Shown: positions 26,338 through 34,436, counted from the stretch's first letter. The stretch: DNA of 37,927 nucleotides from Novosphingobium silvae (GCF_009856825.1 NZ_WVTD01000026.1:1-37927), one strand, 5' to 3'. A program made the numbers and translations. The notes: a model not told the origin generated them from the sequence alone.

Positions 26338-26727
26338 ATGAAGACCCAACCCTCCGTGAAAAAATCCCCTCCCAAGAAGGCCCCAGCTGAGCGGGTGGTC
26401 AAGGATATCCGCCGAGCAACCCGGCGCCATTTCTCTGCCGAAGAAAAGATCCGCATCGTGCTGGACGGCCTGCGTGGTGAGGACAGCATCGCAGAGCTGT
26501 GCCGCAAGGAAGGCATCGCCCAGAGCCTGTATTACACTTGGTCGAAGGAGTTTATGGAAGCAGGTAAGCGCCGGTTGGCCGGTGATACCGCCCGTGCCGC
26601 GACCACTGGCGAGGTGCAGGATCTGCGCCGCGAAGCCCGCGCCCTGAAGGAATCCGTGGCCGACCTGACGCTGGAAAACCGTTTGCTCAAAAAAAGCATG
26701 ATCGCGGATGGGGGCGACGAAGAATGA
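26338..26727 (+). CDS. IS3-family transposase OrfA
   Basis: A 129-residue DNA-binding subunit. It has a helix-turn-helix of the transposase_8 type (FSAEEKIRIVLDGLRGEDSI then ELCRKEGIAQSLYYTWSKEF) and a leucine-zipper-like C-terminus (VADLTLENRLLKKSM). The stop overlaps the OrfB start by 4 bp (ATGA), where IS3 elements normally make an OrfAB fusion by frameshifting. ATG at 26338 chosen; an upstream in-frame start at 26305 is less likely. Confidence 0.88.
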   Translation: MKTQPSVKKSPPKKAPAERVVKDIRRATRRHFSAEEKIRIVLDGLRGEDSIAELCRKEGIAQSLYYTWSKEFMEAGKRRLAGDTARAATTGEVQDLRREARALKESVADLTLENRLLKKSMIADGGDEE

Positions 26728-27704
26728 GGTATCCCGCATCCGAGAAGCTCGAGATCATCAGGATCGTCGAGCAGTCCCACCTGCCTGCCAAGCGAACGCT
26801 GGACCAACTCGGCATCGCCCGGCGGACGTTCTACCGCTGGTATGACCGCTACCTCGCAGGCGGCCCGGAGGCGTTGGCGGATCGGCCATCGGCTCCAGGC
26901 CGGGTGTGGAACCGGATCGCGCCCGAGGTGCAGGACCAGATCGTCGAAATGGCGCTGGAGCAGTCCGAGCTGTCACCGCGCGAACTGGCGGTGCGATTTA
27001 CCGATGAGCGCCAATACTTTGTGTCCGAAGCTACGGTTTACCGCCTGCTCAAGGCCCACGATCTGATCACCAGCCCGGCATACGTCGTGGTGAAAGCGGC
27101 TGATGCGTTCCATACCAAGACGACCCGGCCGAACGAGATGTGGCAGACCGATTTTACCTACTTCAAGATCATCGGGTGGGGCTGGATGTATCTCTCCACC
27201 GTGCTCGACGACTTCTCGCGCTACATCATCGCCTGGAAGTTGTGCACCAACATGCGGGCCGAGGATGTGACCGACACGCTGGATGTAGCGTTGGTCGCAT
27301 CCGGATGCGACAGCGCCACGGTGTTGCACAAGCCCCGGCTGCTCAGCGACAATGGTCCCAGCTACATCGCGGGCGAACTGGCTGAATACATCGAGGCCAA
27401 CAAGATGAGCCACGTGCGCGGCGCCCCGATGCACCCCCAGACCCAGGGCAAGATCGAGCGCTGGCACCAGACCCTTAAAAACCGCATCCTGCTCGAGAAC
27501 TACTTCCTGCCCGGCGACCTTGAGGCCCAGATCGAGACCTTCGTCGAGCACTACAACCACCGCCGATACCACGAGAGCCTAAACAACGTGACGCCCGCAG
27601 ACGCCTACTTCGGCAGGGCACCAGCCATCATCAAACAACGCGAAAGGATCAAGCGACAGACCATTGAACATCGGCGCTTGCAACACCGTAAGCTCGCCGC
27701 CTAA
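26724..27704 (+). CDS. IS3-family transposase OrfB (DDE integrase core)
   Basis: A 326-residue catalytic subunit. It has an N-terminal HTH (RTLDQLGIARRTFYRWYDRY), then the rve-type catalytic core with NEMWQTDFTYFKI (first Asp), LLSDNGPSYIAGELAEY (second Asp), and HPQTQGKIERWHQTLK (Glu), which is the standard D-D-E set. A C-terminal YNHRRYHESLNNVTPADAYF block is typical of IS3 OrfB. It looks intact, so the element may still be active. Confidence 0.92.
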   Translation: MRYPASEKLEIIRIVEQSHLPAKRTLDQLGIARRTFYRWYDRYLAGGPEALADRPSAPGRVWNRIAPEVQDQIVEMALEQSELSPRELAVRFTDERQYFVSEATVYRLLKAHDLITSPAYVVVKAADAFHTKTTRPNEMWQTDFTYFKIIGWGWMYLSTVLDDFSRYIIAWKLCTNMRAEDVTDTLDVALVASGCDSATVLHKPRLLSDNGPSYIAGELAEYIEANKMSHVRGAPMHPQTQGKIERWHQTLKNRILLENYFLPGDLEAQIETFVEHYNHRRYHESLNNVTPADAYFGRAPAIIKQRERIKRQTIEHRRLQHRKLAA

Positions 27705-27778
27705 AACCCAACAACAGACGAGGCCCGCACTCCGCTAATTTACGCCGCGACCTGTGCCAAATGTTCTGACGACGGACA

Positions 27779-27940
27779 GTCGAGGCAGGCTTTCAGGCCT
27801 GGTCGGTCGTCGCGCGCGCCGGATGCCTTGTCGGTATGGAGATGCCGATGATCGACCCCGGTTGCGACGAGCGCGTCCCGCTGGAGATCGACCGTTTGGC
27901 GGTCATCGGTCGTTGACACCCGCATATATCCGACCAGCAT
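27779..27940 (-). pseudogene. Serine resolvase, first 54 codons only
   Basis: The fragment starts MLVGYMRVSTTDDRQTVDLQ and continues with RDALVATGV and KASGARDDRPGLKACLD, the N-terminal catalytic domain of a Tn3-type resolvase (catalytic Ser in RVST). It is cut at 27778 by the IS3 right end; about 130 residues are missing. On its 5' side it is separated from its natural upstream region by an IS66 element inserted 12 bp before the ATG. It is a second, different resolvase from the intact one at 33843-34436. Confidence 0.85.
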
Positions 27941-27976
27941 GTACGACAAACGTAAGCGTGAGCTGGAGGCCGCAGA

Positions 27977-28189
27977 TCAGGCGGCTTCGGCGATCGGTTG
28001 CTGATCTGGCTGCCAGTTCCAAGGCATGAGTTCATCCCAGCGCGTGGCAGGCCAGTCGCCAGAGATCTTGGCGATGACATCGGCGATGTAGGCCTGCGGT
28101 TCGAGGCCATTGAGCTTGGCGGTCTCGATGATGGAGTAGATGGCGGCGGCCCGATCACCGCTCGCCTTTGATCCTGCAAACAGCCAGTT
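27977..28189 (-). pseudogene. tnpC: IS66 TnpC transposase, C-terminal fragment
   Basis: The fragment reads NWLFAGSKASGDRAAAIYSI, then IETAKLNGLEPQAYIADVI and ends at 27977. It is the end of the IS66 TnpC protein whose front lies at 29513-30862. Joining the two parts after removing the IS5 element and one AGTT copy restores an unbroken frame of 521 codons counting from the start at 30862. This shows the split is a simple, recent insertion. Confidence 0.9.
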
Positions 28190-29508
28190 GGACACTTCGA
28201 AGAACCGCTCGTTTTCGCTCATGATGAGCGTATCCGGGGTGGAGCCTGCGTGATGGCGGCGCTTTCTTGGCCGTAGCGGGATCGATTTGCTTCTACATTG
28301 GCCGATTTTGGCTGTTTTCCGGCCCGGTCGGGTGCACTCTGCCCCTCAAGTGGGCGCACTTCTCCTCTCGAGCCAGACGAGCCGCTGGAAGTTATAAGCC
28401 AGGTTGGCCATGCCGATCTTGATACGTGCACGGGCGATGCCGATGGTGCGCACCACGAGGCGCATGCGATGCTTCTGGCTTGCGAAGACGTGCTCGACGG
28501 CTGAGCGGACTGCCGATCGCTTCGCGTTGGCGCGCGCGATGCGCTCGGGCATGGCGCGGCGATGCGGCTTTCGCTGGTGAATGTTGCTGGTGAACATGCC
28601 CTTGGCCAGGAAGGCCTCGTTCTTCTTGGAGCGGTACGCGGTGTCGGCCCACACGCCCGAGGCGGTGTTGCCCGGGCTGATCAGGACCGGCAGCCGTGCG
28701 CCATCGTGCGCATTGGCGGCGCTGGCATCCCAGGTGCGGATCAGGCCATGGGCCCGGTCGATGCCTATATGGTTCTTGTAGCCGAACATGGGGATGGCGA
28801 GATCTACCGGCTTGAACGCCTTTGGATCAGCGCCGTCCGTCACCTTGGCTTTGGTGTACTTGACGCTCCAGCGCGCATCGCGGTCCTTCTGCCTGAGCTT
28901 GGCTGGTTTGTCCTTCCAGTGCTCGGGAATCCTCCCTTCCTTAATCGCCGCCTTCTCCTCCTGGGTGTTGCGCTGCTTGGGCGCTGGCACCACGGTGGCA
29001 TCGATGATCTGGCCGCCCATGGCGAGATAGCCTCGATCGGTGAGCGCGGCATCGAAGCGAGCGAAGAGCTTTTCGATCGCCCTGGCCTTCACCAGGCGCT
29101 CGCGGAACAGCCACACCGTCGTTGCATCCGGCACCGTCCCGTCGAGGCCAAGGCCAAGGAAGCGCTGAAACGACAGACGATCCTTGATCTGGAACTCCGT
29201 GGCCTCGTCCGACAGCGAGTAGAGGGCCTGCAACACCAGGATTTTGAACATCAGAACCGGGTCGAACGGTGGCCGCCCACCTTTGCCACGAGGACTGCGG
29301 CGTAGCGCCGCCACAAGCGGTCCGCGGAACACCTCGAAATCGACCACTGCCACCAAGCGCTCGAGTGGATCTCTTGCAGCGCTCAGCGCCTCGTATCGGT
29401 CCGAAAGATCGAAGAAACCCGGCTGTCCCGCCATCACCGCCTCCGCTGTCGCGCAGAGCCAATGAATCAGCTCAGGCCCCTATGCGCCAGCGGTTTTTCG
29501 AGGCGTCC
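28190..29508 (-). mobile_element. IS5-family element inserted in IS66 tnpC
   Basis: A 1,319-bp element with ends GGACACTTCGAAGAACCGCT (left) and GGACGCCTCGAAAAACCGCT (right, read inward), an inverted repeat with only three mismatches in 20. A perfect 4-bp duplication AGTT flanks it (28186-28189 and 29509-29512). One transposase gene is inside, on the minus strand. Confidence 0.92.
28346..29437 (-). CDS. IS5-family transposase
   Basis: A 363-residue DDE transposase. The N-terminus has the DUF772-type block (GKGGRPPFDPVLMFKILVLQ, ALYSLSDEATEFQIKDRLSF). Catalytic candidates are the Asp in GGQIIDATVVPAPKQRN, the Asp in SGVWADTAYRSKKNEAFL, and the Glu in RSAVEHVFASQKHRM near the end, matching the IS5 layout. 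The gene is complete, so the element could be mobile. Confidence 0.93.
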   Translation of the reverse strand: MMAGQPGFFDLSDRYEALSAARDPLERLVAVVDFEVFRGPLVAALRRSPRGKGGRPPFDPVLMFKILVLQALYSLSDEATEFQIKDRLSFQRFLGLGLDGTVPDATTVWLFRERLVKARAIEKLFARFDAALTDRGYLAMGGQIIDATVVPAPKQRNTQEEKAAIKEGRIPEHWKDKPAKLRQKDRDARWSVKYTKAKVTDGADPKAFKPVDLAIPMFGYKNHIGIDRAHGLIRTWDASAANAHDGARLPVLISPGNTASGVWADTAYRSKKNEAFLAKGMFTSNIHQRKPHRRAMPERIARANAKRSAVRSAVEHVFASQKHRMRLVVRTIGIARARIKIGMANLAYNFQRLVWLERRSAPT

Positions 29509-29512
29509 AGTT

Positions 29513-30862
29513 TTTGCGACCCAAGGCCACGCAGCGCATGGCGCGCTCGGCAATGTTGTTGTCGATTTCCAGGCGCCCATCGTCGAGAAAGCGCGTCAGC
29601 GCGACCCAGCGCTTGCGGCCATAGGCGATCGCCTTGGCCATCTCGGACTTGGGTGAGAGACGGCGCAGGGCATCGTCGAGTGCCTGGCGCAGTTCGTCGA
29701 TCAATGGCTGGGTGCGGTCCTGTCGGCTTCGTCGTCGGATATCAGGCTGGTGGCCGCGAACCTGTGCCTCGATCTCATAGAGCTGACCGATGCGTTCAAG
29801 CAGATCAGTGGTGAGCGGTGTCGGCTTGGTTGCGTGGATGTCGAATATCTTGCGCCGGAAATGCGCCCAGCAGGCGACCTCGGTGACGCGGTTGGTGTCG
29901 TAGAGCTTGTCGTATCCGGCATAGCCATCGGCCTGCAGATAGCCGGTGAAACTGGCCAGCTGCCGTTGGGGATGTGCGCCGGTGCGATCGGTGGTGAACG
30001 CATACCAGACCAGCGGCGGGGTCATGGCACCGCAGCCCCGATCGTCGACGGCATAGGCCCAGAGCCTGCCGGTGGCCGTCTTGCCCCGTCCCGGATCGAG
30101 CATGGGAACCGGCGTATCGTCGGTATGGATCTTCGAGGCGGTCAAGCCGACCTCGCGAATGCGACTGACGATCGGGTCGAGCAGCACGGATGCCTGGCTG
30201 ACCCAGCCTGCCAGCGTCGAGCGGTCGATCTCGATGCCCTGTGCGGTCATGATCTCGGCCTGGCGGTATAACGGAAGGTGATGGTCGAACTTCGAGACGA
30301 CGACGTGGGCCAGGGTGCCGAAGGTCGCCTTGCCCCGCGCTATCGCCTTTACCGGCGCGGGCGCCTGCACGATCTTCTCGCAGGACCGGCAGCTATACTT
30401 GGGCCGGATGGTCCGAACGACGCGCCACTGCACCGGCACGGCATCAAGCATCTCGTCGCTATCCTGCCCCAGCGGCCGTAGCGCGCCGCCGCAGTCCGGA
30501 CAGGCGCAGTTACCCTGCTCGGGCTCGATCCGCTGCTCCTCGCGCGGCAGATGAGCTGGCAGCGTCCGAACCGGTGATGGCCGATCGACGGCTACTGGAT
30601 CGCCTCGACGCGCGGCGGAGACGATGGCCTCGCCTTCGAGTTCTTCGAGCGCCAGCTCAAGCTGAGCGATCTGGGTATCGAGCTTCTCGGACGACTTGCC
30701 GAACTGCATCCGCTTGAGGCGCGCAATCTGCACGCGCAGCGTATCGATCAGGATGTCGCGGGCGGAAATATCGGCGTGGGCAGCTGCCAATGCAGCTTCA
30801 AGCTCGGCGATCCGAGCGTCTTTATCAGGGGTGGAAAGGCCTGCGTCCGACACCACGATCAT
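29513..30862 (-). pseudogene. tnpC: IS66 TnpC transposase, N-terminal part
   Basis: It holds the leucine-rich coiled start (ARIAELEAALAAAHADISA), the zinc-finger CPDCGG ... YSCRSCEKI, and the IS66 catalytic core: IHTDDTPVPML (Asp), LQADGYAGYDKLY (Asp) and DNNIAERAMRCVALGRKNW (Glu). After NW the frame runs into the IS5 end and stops at 29480. The ATG at 30862 is chosen; 12 extra residues upstream look non-coding. Confidence 0.92.
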
Positions 30863-30913
30863 ATAGCAGATCGATGGTCGAAACGCTAATAAAAGCACCA
30901 GAAAATGGGCGTT

Positions 30914-31261
30914 TTACCCCGCCAATGAAGGAGTGAAAGTGCGTTCAGGTCGCCGCCAGTCGATGCCTTCCAAGAGCATCGAAAGCTGCGCCGCCGTCAT
31001 CACCACTGACCCCGTCTTGGTCGACGGCCACACGAAGCGCCCCCGGTCCATCCGCTTGGAAAACAGACACATGCCCTGGCCGTCGTACCAAAGCAGCTTC
31101 ACCAGATCGCCGCGCTTGCCCCGGAAAGCGAACAGCGCACCGGAATGGGGGCTCTGCTCCAGAACCTGCTGCGTCATCACCGCCAGGCCGTCGAAACCCT
31201 TACGCATGTCGGTCGCACCGCAGGCCAGGAAGATCCGCGTCGATGGCGGTAGCGGGATCAT
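30914..31261 (-). CDS. tnpB: IS66 accessory protein TnpB
   Basis: A 115-residue protein of the IS66 Orf2 family: STRIFLACGATDMRKGFDGL, SGALFAFRGKRGDLVKLLWY and GMCLFSKRMDRGRFVWP are characteristic. Its exact role in IS66 transposition is unknown. The start overlaps the tnpA stop by 4 bp. Confidence 0.93.
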   Translation of the reverse strand: MIPLPPSTRIFLACGATDMRKGFDGLAVMTQQVLEQSPHSGALFAFRGKRGDLVKLLWYDGQGMCLFSKRMDRGRFVWPSTKTGSVVMTAAQLSMLLEGIDWRRPERTFTPSLAG

Positions 31262-31641
31262 CGGGTCAGGACGCCGATAACCCGCGACAGCGCATCGGCA
31301 TCGACCATGGCATCCACGGTCACCTTGATGCCCGAGGGCAGCTCGATGCCAATCACGCTGCCGCTGCGCGCCGCGAGCGTTGGGGCGGGCAAGGCTGGCT
31401 GCTCGCTGATCTGCACCTCCGCAAAAACGGGCTCGATCGGCTTGTGCACCCCGGCCAGTTCACCGGACATCGCCTGGCGCCGCCACGTGTAGATCGATCC
31501 GCTGCCGACATTATGGCGTTCACAGGCCGCGCGCACGCAGCCCTCCGGGCCAAATGCATCCCGCAGCACGGCCAGCTTCTGATCCACCGTCCAGCGCCGC
31601 CGGCCCGACACCCGGCTAACGACTTCTATCCGACTACTCAT
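31258..31641 (-). CDS. tnpA: IS66 accessory protein TnpA
   Basis: A 127-residue HTH protein of the IS66 Orf1/transposase_8 type (RRRWTVDQKLAVLRDAFGPE; RAACERHNVGSGSIYTWRRQ). ATG at 31641 (MSSRIEVVSRVSGRRRW) fits the family; a longer in-frame start at 31701 extends toward the IS end and is less likely. First gene of the tnpABC unit. Confidence 0.9.
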   Translation of the reverse strand: MSSRIEVVSRVSGRRRWTVDQKLAVLRDAFGPEGCVRAACERHNVGSGSIYTWRRQAMSGELAGVHKPIEPVFAEVQISEQPALPAPTLAARSGSVIGIELPSGIKVTVDAMVDADALSRVIGVLTR

Positions 31642-31777
31642 ACGACCGCTCGTATGAGTAGTCGCTGCACAGCTCGCTCTATCCCCGATCTCGTCCGACA
31701 CCCGCCACCCCGCTCAAAGAGCGGCAATCATCCCGGCGAATGCCCGGCATGCAAGGCGGCCGTCAGACCCCGCTTAC

Positions 31778-31834
31778 CGACAAACCCTCGAAAGCATGTT
31801 TTCGAACACCCTATCAAAGCGACAGGGTTTGTCG
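31778..31834. promoter_or_regulatory. Res-like site split from its resolvase gene by IS66
   Basis: CGACAAACCCT (31778-31788) and AGGGTTTGTCG (31824-31834) form a perfect 11-bp inverted repeat. Between them lies a near-palindrome, CGAAAGCATGTTTTCG (31789-31804). Before IS66 inserted, this stretch ran directly into the resolvase start at 27940, the usual place of a res site and resolvase promoter. Function inferred from position and symmetry. Confidence 0.5.
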
Positions 31835-31907
31835 ATCGTTATGGGCTGAGGCGGGTATGGTTCGGCAAAAGCGCAGGTCCGGAGCGTCGCCTATCACCTG
31901 TTTGCCG

Positions 31908-32384
31908 TCACGCGTCTGCTGTCCGTATGGACGCAAGTAGAAGGCACGCTGATGCCGCAAGAAGCACCAGGTCCTTCAACAGGAACTGTCCGGTTCCGGC
32001 CGAAATCGCCGGGAACCCGCCAGCGGTCGGCTCGGCGACGCCAGGCGTGCTCAGGAAAAACGTCAGTGTCACGGCATAAGTCAGGCATGACATCGCCGCG
32101 CCGAGAGCGGAGGCCGTCTTGTTGAAAGCACCGATAATCAGCGCAGCGGCCGTCGCGAGCTCGACGGTGCCTATAAAATAGCTTCCACCCTGCACCCCAA
32201 AAACGGCCGGAATCCAGCTCATGATCGGACTGTTCTTCATCAATGGCGCGATGCCCATCGCTTCATAGCTCGTGAATTTCATGCAACCGAACCAGAGAAA
32301 GATGACCACCAGCGCCCAGCGCAGCAACGCGAGAGACCCGCGAGAGCCGGTCGTCTTTTCAGCTATGTGTAATGTCGAAAACAT
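31908..32384 (-). CDS. DUF417 family membrane protein (YkgB/RclC-like)
   Basis: A 158-residue inner-membrane protein with about four helices (near 20-37, 65-85, 92-115 and 135-152). LRWALVVIFLWFGCMKFTSY, then EAMGIAPLMKNSPIMSW, and YFIGTVELATAAALIIG are typical of DUF417. The best-known member, RclC of E. coli, helps survive reactive chlorine. It is divergent from a MarR gene with a perfect palindrome between them, so it is probably the regulated target. Confidence 0.85.
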   Translation of the reverse strand: MFSTLHIAEKTTGSRGSLALLRWALVVIFLWFGCMKFTSYEAMGIAPLMKNSPIMSWIPAVFGVQGGSYFIGTVELATAAALIIGAFNKTASALGAAMSCLTYAVTLTFFLSTPGVAEPTAGGFPAISAGTGQFLLKDLVLLAASACLLLASIRTADA

Positions 32385-32441
32385 GGTGCCTCGCTTTCAT
32401 CATGGCGCATGACCTGCCTTCATGCTTAGACAGGCGTGATA

Positions 32442-32456
32442 TATGCGCTGCGCATA
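32442..32456. promoter_or_regulatory. Palindromic operator between DUF417 and marR genes
   Basis: TATGCGC-T-GCGCATA is a perfect 7+1+7 palindrome in the 104-bp divergent gap. Its location and length suit a MarR-family dimer that controls both genes. Not recognised as a specific known operator. Confidence 0.55.
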
Positions 32457-32488
32457 CACTATACGCCGTCAATGAATGAGGCAACCCT

Positions 32489-33031
32489 TTGAACGTACTC
32501 TCGGACCGGCTCGTCAATCTGTTCGGCGCCCTCGCAGTGGGCATCACCGATCGAATTAAGAAGGCGGCATTCGACCCGACGATACCCGGCGGTGGCGAAA
32601 CCACCGCGGCGATCGTCGTCATCGGTCACGCGACCGGTCTTTCGATCGACGAATTAGGACGGGTGCTAGGCTTGTCCCACGCGGGGACGGTGCGGCTTGT
32701 CGATCGATTGGTTGCAGCCGGGTTCGCCGTTCGATCCAAAGCGCTACGGGACCGTCGTGCAGTAGCGCTGATGCTCACTGAGGCAGGCGAGACTCGCCTA
32801 TCTGCGATCCTGCAACGAAGAAACGAGACTTTATCCGAAATCCTTAGCCATGTCTCGAATGCTGACCGCCTCGTGCTGGAACGTATTGCCGAGACAATAC
32901 TTGCGCAGATGTCTGACGACGCTGTCTCGGCGCTGACGATATGCCGGCTCTGCGACGAGAGGCGATGCTACAACTGTCCGATGGATGCCTTTGGAATGCT
33001 GGAGTCGTCGACGCATAGAGTCGACCCATAA
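32489..33031 (+). CDS. MarR-family regulator with cysteine-rich C-terminus
   Basis: A 180-residue protein. The winged helix covers about 35-105: LSIDELGRVLGLSHAGTVRL (recognition helix), VDRLVAAGFAVRSKALRDRR and AVALMLTEAGETRL (wing and after). The C-terminus carries CRLCDERRCYNCPM (about 150-163), four cysteines in a C-x2-C-x4-C-x2-C pattern, unusual for MarR proteins and suggestive of metal binding or redox sensing. The start is TTG at 32489 with GAGG upstream. Divergent from the DUF417 gene. Confidence 0.85.
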   Translation: MNVLSDRLVNLFGALAVGITDRIKKAAFDPTIPGGGETTAAIVVIGHATGLSIDELGRVLGLSHAGTVRLVDRLVAAGFAVRSKALRDRRAVALMLTEAGETRLSAILQRRNETLSEILSHVSNADRLVLERIAETILAQMSDDAVSALTICRLCDERRCYNCPMDAFGMLESSTHRVDP

Positions 33032-33082
33032 GTGCGCGCAGAGACGCTTAGCGTATATCTGTGCCCGTTCTATGTCCTGACC

Positions 33083-33163
33083 CCAAATTGGCCCGTCTCC
33101 GTCCCAGACCGCGATCGGGGTGCAAACAAAGGCAGCGGCGGCGGCAAAAATGGTGGCGGGCAT
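33083..33163 (-). pseudogene. Thermonuclease-family gene, 5' remnant
   Basis: The first 27 codons, MPATIFAAAAAFVCTPIAVW then DGDGPIW, resemble the start of small SNase-like thermonuclease proteins that open with a signal-like segment and the VxDGDG motif. After GPIW the similarity stops and the frame runs on through unrelated sequence antisense to the marR end. Probably a gene cut by a past rearrangement. Confidence 0.45.
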
Positions 33164-33224
33164 GATCTCTTCTTCTATCATACTGCGATGACAGTTGAAG
33201 ATTCCTGAAGGCTGGGAGGCGTGT

Positions 33225-33836
33225 ATTTGTAACCTGTATCGCATGACCAAGAGCTCGGCCGAGGTCGCTGGGTTGTTCAACGCCGCGCCCGCTGCAGCGA
33301 GCAACGCGCCGGGAGAGATCTATCCAGGGTATCCCGGGTTGGTCGTGGCCAACGGATCGATCCGATCGATGGTGTGGGGCTTTCCGCTGTCGCTGAAGAG
33401 CAAGAAGTCGGGCCAGCCTCTAAAGCCGAAACCGGTCAACAACGCCCGCACCGACAAGCTGAGCCAGTTCTTCTGGCGGGACAGCTTCGAGAAGCGACGT
33501 TGCCTCATCCCCCTTACCGCGTGGGCGGAGGCCGAGGGTCCCCGAGGATCCATGACGCGCACCTGGCTGTCGCTGCCGGACGCGGAGTTGTTCGCCGTCG
33601 CCGGCGTATGGCGGTCTTCGGATGAATGGGGTGATTGCTATTCGATGGTGATGAAGGATGGCACTGGTGCCGCGGCCGAAGTCCATTCCCGGATGCCGGT
33701 TATTTTGCGAGGCGACCAATATCCGATATGGGAACACGGCTCAGCCGCTGAAGCGTTGACCCTATGCGAGCTGCCATACCAGAGAGATATCAAAGTCGAT
33801 CGAACGACGGTGCCCTGGGTGCGGACGGGCCGCTAG
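33225..33836 (+). CDS. SRAP domain protein (YedK/HMCES-like abasic-site shield)
   Basis: About 203 residues. SRAP proteins crosslink through Cys2 to abasic sites in single-stranded DNA. Here CNLYRMTKSSAEVA begins the conserved part, with NNARTDKLSQ, RRCLIPLTAWAEAEG (active-site region) and HSRMPVIL (His of the active site) following. Cys must be residue 2, which places the start at 33225-33227, an ATT codon. GGGAGG lies five bases before it, a strong ribosome binding site for exactly this start. The TTG at 33195 would add ten residues before the Cys and would bury it. Plasmid copies may protect single-stranded DNA. Confidence 0.82.
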   Translation: MCNLYRMTKSSAEVAGLFNAAPAAASNAPGEIYPGYPGLVVANGSIRSMVWGFPLSLKSKKSGQPLKPKPVNNARTDKLSQFFWRDSFEKRRCLIPLTAWAEAEGPRGSMTRTWLSLPDAELFAVAGVWRSSDEWGDCYSMVMKDGTGAAAEVHSRMPVILRGDQYPIWEHGSAAEALTLCELPYQRDIKVDRTTVPWVRTGR

Positions 33837-33842
33837 AATGCA

Positions 33843-34436
33843 CTACTGTCCGGAAGCGAGCTTGGATGCCATGCGCTGGATGGTTCGATAGACTGTTGGG
33901 CGCGAAACCGAGAATAACTCGCTCAGCTCACTGATCGAGTGCTCGCCTCCTTCATGCAGCTGGTGCAGATGGCGCTGCTGGCGGTCGGTCAGCTTGGGGG
34001 GCTTGCCCTTCAACTTTCCCTTCGCCTTGGCGACCTTCATACCTTCCCGCGTCCTCATCCGGATCAGGTCAGCTTCGAATTCAGCGAAGGTGGCGAGGAT
34101 GTTGAAGAACATCTTGCCCATAGGATCGCTCGGGTCGTGGATCTGTCGGCCGAGGGCGAGGGCAACACCGCGCTTCTCGAGCTCCTCGGCGATCGCCCGC
34201 GCATCGGGGACCGATCGGGCTAGGCGGTCGAGCTTCGGTGCGACCAAGGTATCGCCGGCACGGACGGCGGCGAGTGCCTGCGCAAGCCCTGGCCGATCGC
34301 GCGAAGTGCCGGTGAGGCCGTGATCGGTATAGATCCGGTCGGCCGACACACCGAGCTCGGCGAGAGCATGGCGTTGGGCCGTCAAATCCTGCTTGTCGGT
34401 TGAACACCGTGCGTATCCGATCAAAGTCCCGGTCAT
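33843..34436 (-). CDS. Serine recombinase / resolvase
   Basis: A complete 197-residue Tn3-type resolvase/invertase. It shows GYARCSTDKQDLTAQ with the catalytic Ser (about 12), the KLDRLARS block (about 68-75), FNILATFAEFEADLIRMRTR in the long helix and a C-terminal HTH (HSISELSELFSVSRPTVYRT). It ends close to the SRAP gene stop, convergent with it. No matching transposase gene of a Tn3 element is visible in the window, so it may serve plasmid multimer resolution or be a remnant of a transposon. Confidence 0.93.
   Translation of the reverse strand: MTGTLIGYARCSTDKQDLTAQRHALAELGVSADRIYTDHGLTGTSRDRPGLAQALAAVRAGDTLVAPKLDRLARSVPDARAIAEELEKRGVALALGRQIHDPSDPMGKMFFNILATFAEFEADLIRMRTREGMKVAKAKGKLKGKPPKLTDRQQRHLHQLHEGGEHSISELSELFSVSRPTVYRTIQRMASKLASGQ

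Larger units (their letters stand above)
26253..27778 (+). mobile_element. IS3-family insertion sequence
   Basis: A 1,526-bp element. The left end TGTCCCCCGTCAGCACCA and the inverted right end TGTCCGTCGTCAGAACAT match over an imperfect terminal repeat of about 27 bp that continues to a shared TTGGCACAG/ATGGCACAG. It carries orfA and orfB overlapping by 4 bp. No target duplication is seen: the bases before the left end (CAGACGAG) differ from those after the right end (GTCGAGGC). That suggests a deletion or recombination at one end after insertion. The left side is brxC, the right side a resolvase gene. Confidence 0.88.
27952..31777 (-). mobile_element. IS66-family element, interrupted by an IS5-family element
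   Basis: Terminal inverted repeats GTAAGCGTGAGCTGGAGG (left, from 27952) and GTAAGCGGGGTCTGACGG (right end read inward from 31777) bound tnpA, tnpB and tnpC, all leftward. A perfect 8-bp target duplication, CGACAAAC, flanks it (27944-27951 and 31778-31785), the length expected for IS66. Without the 1,319-bp IS5 insertion and its 4-bp duplication it is about 2.5 kb, a normal IS66 size. Confidence 0.93.

Noticed and set aside
28562..29305. Rightward 247-residue frame inside the IS5 element
   Set aside because: Antisense shadow of the complete transposase gene.
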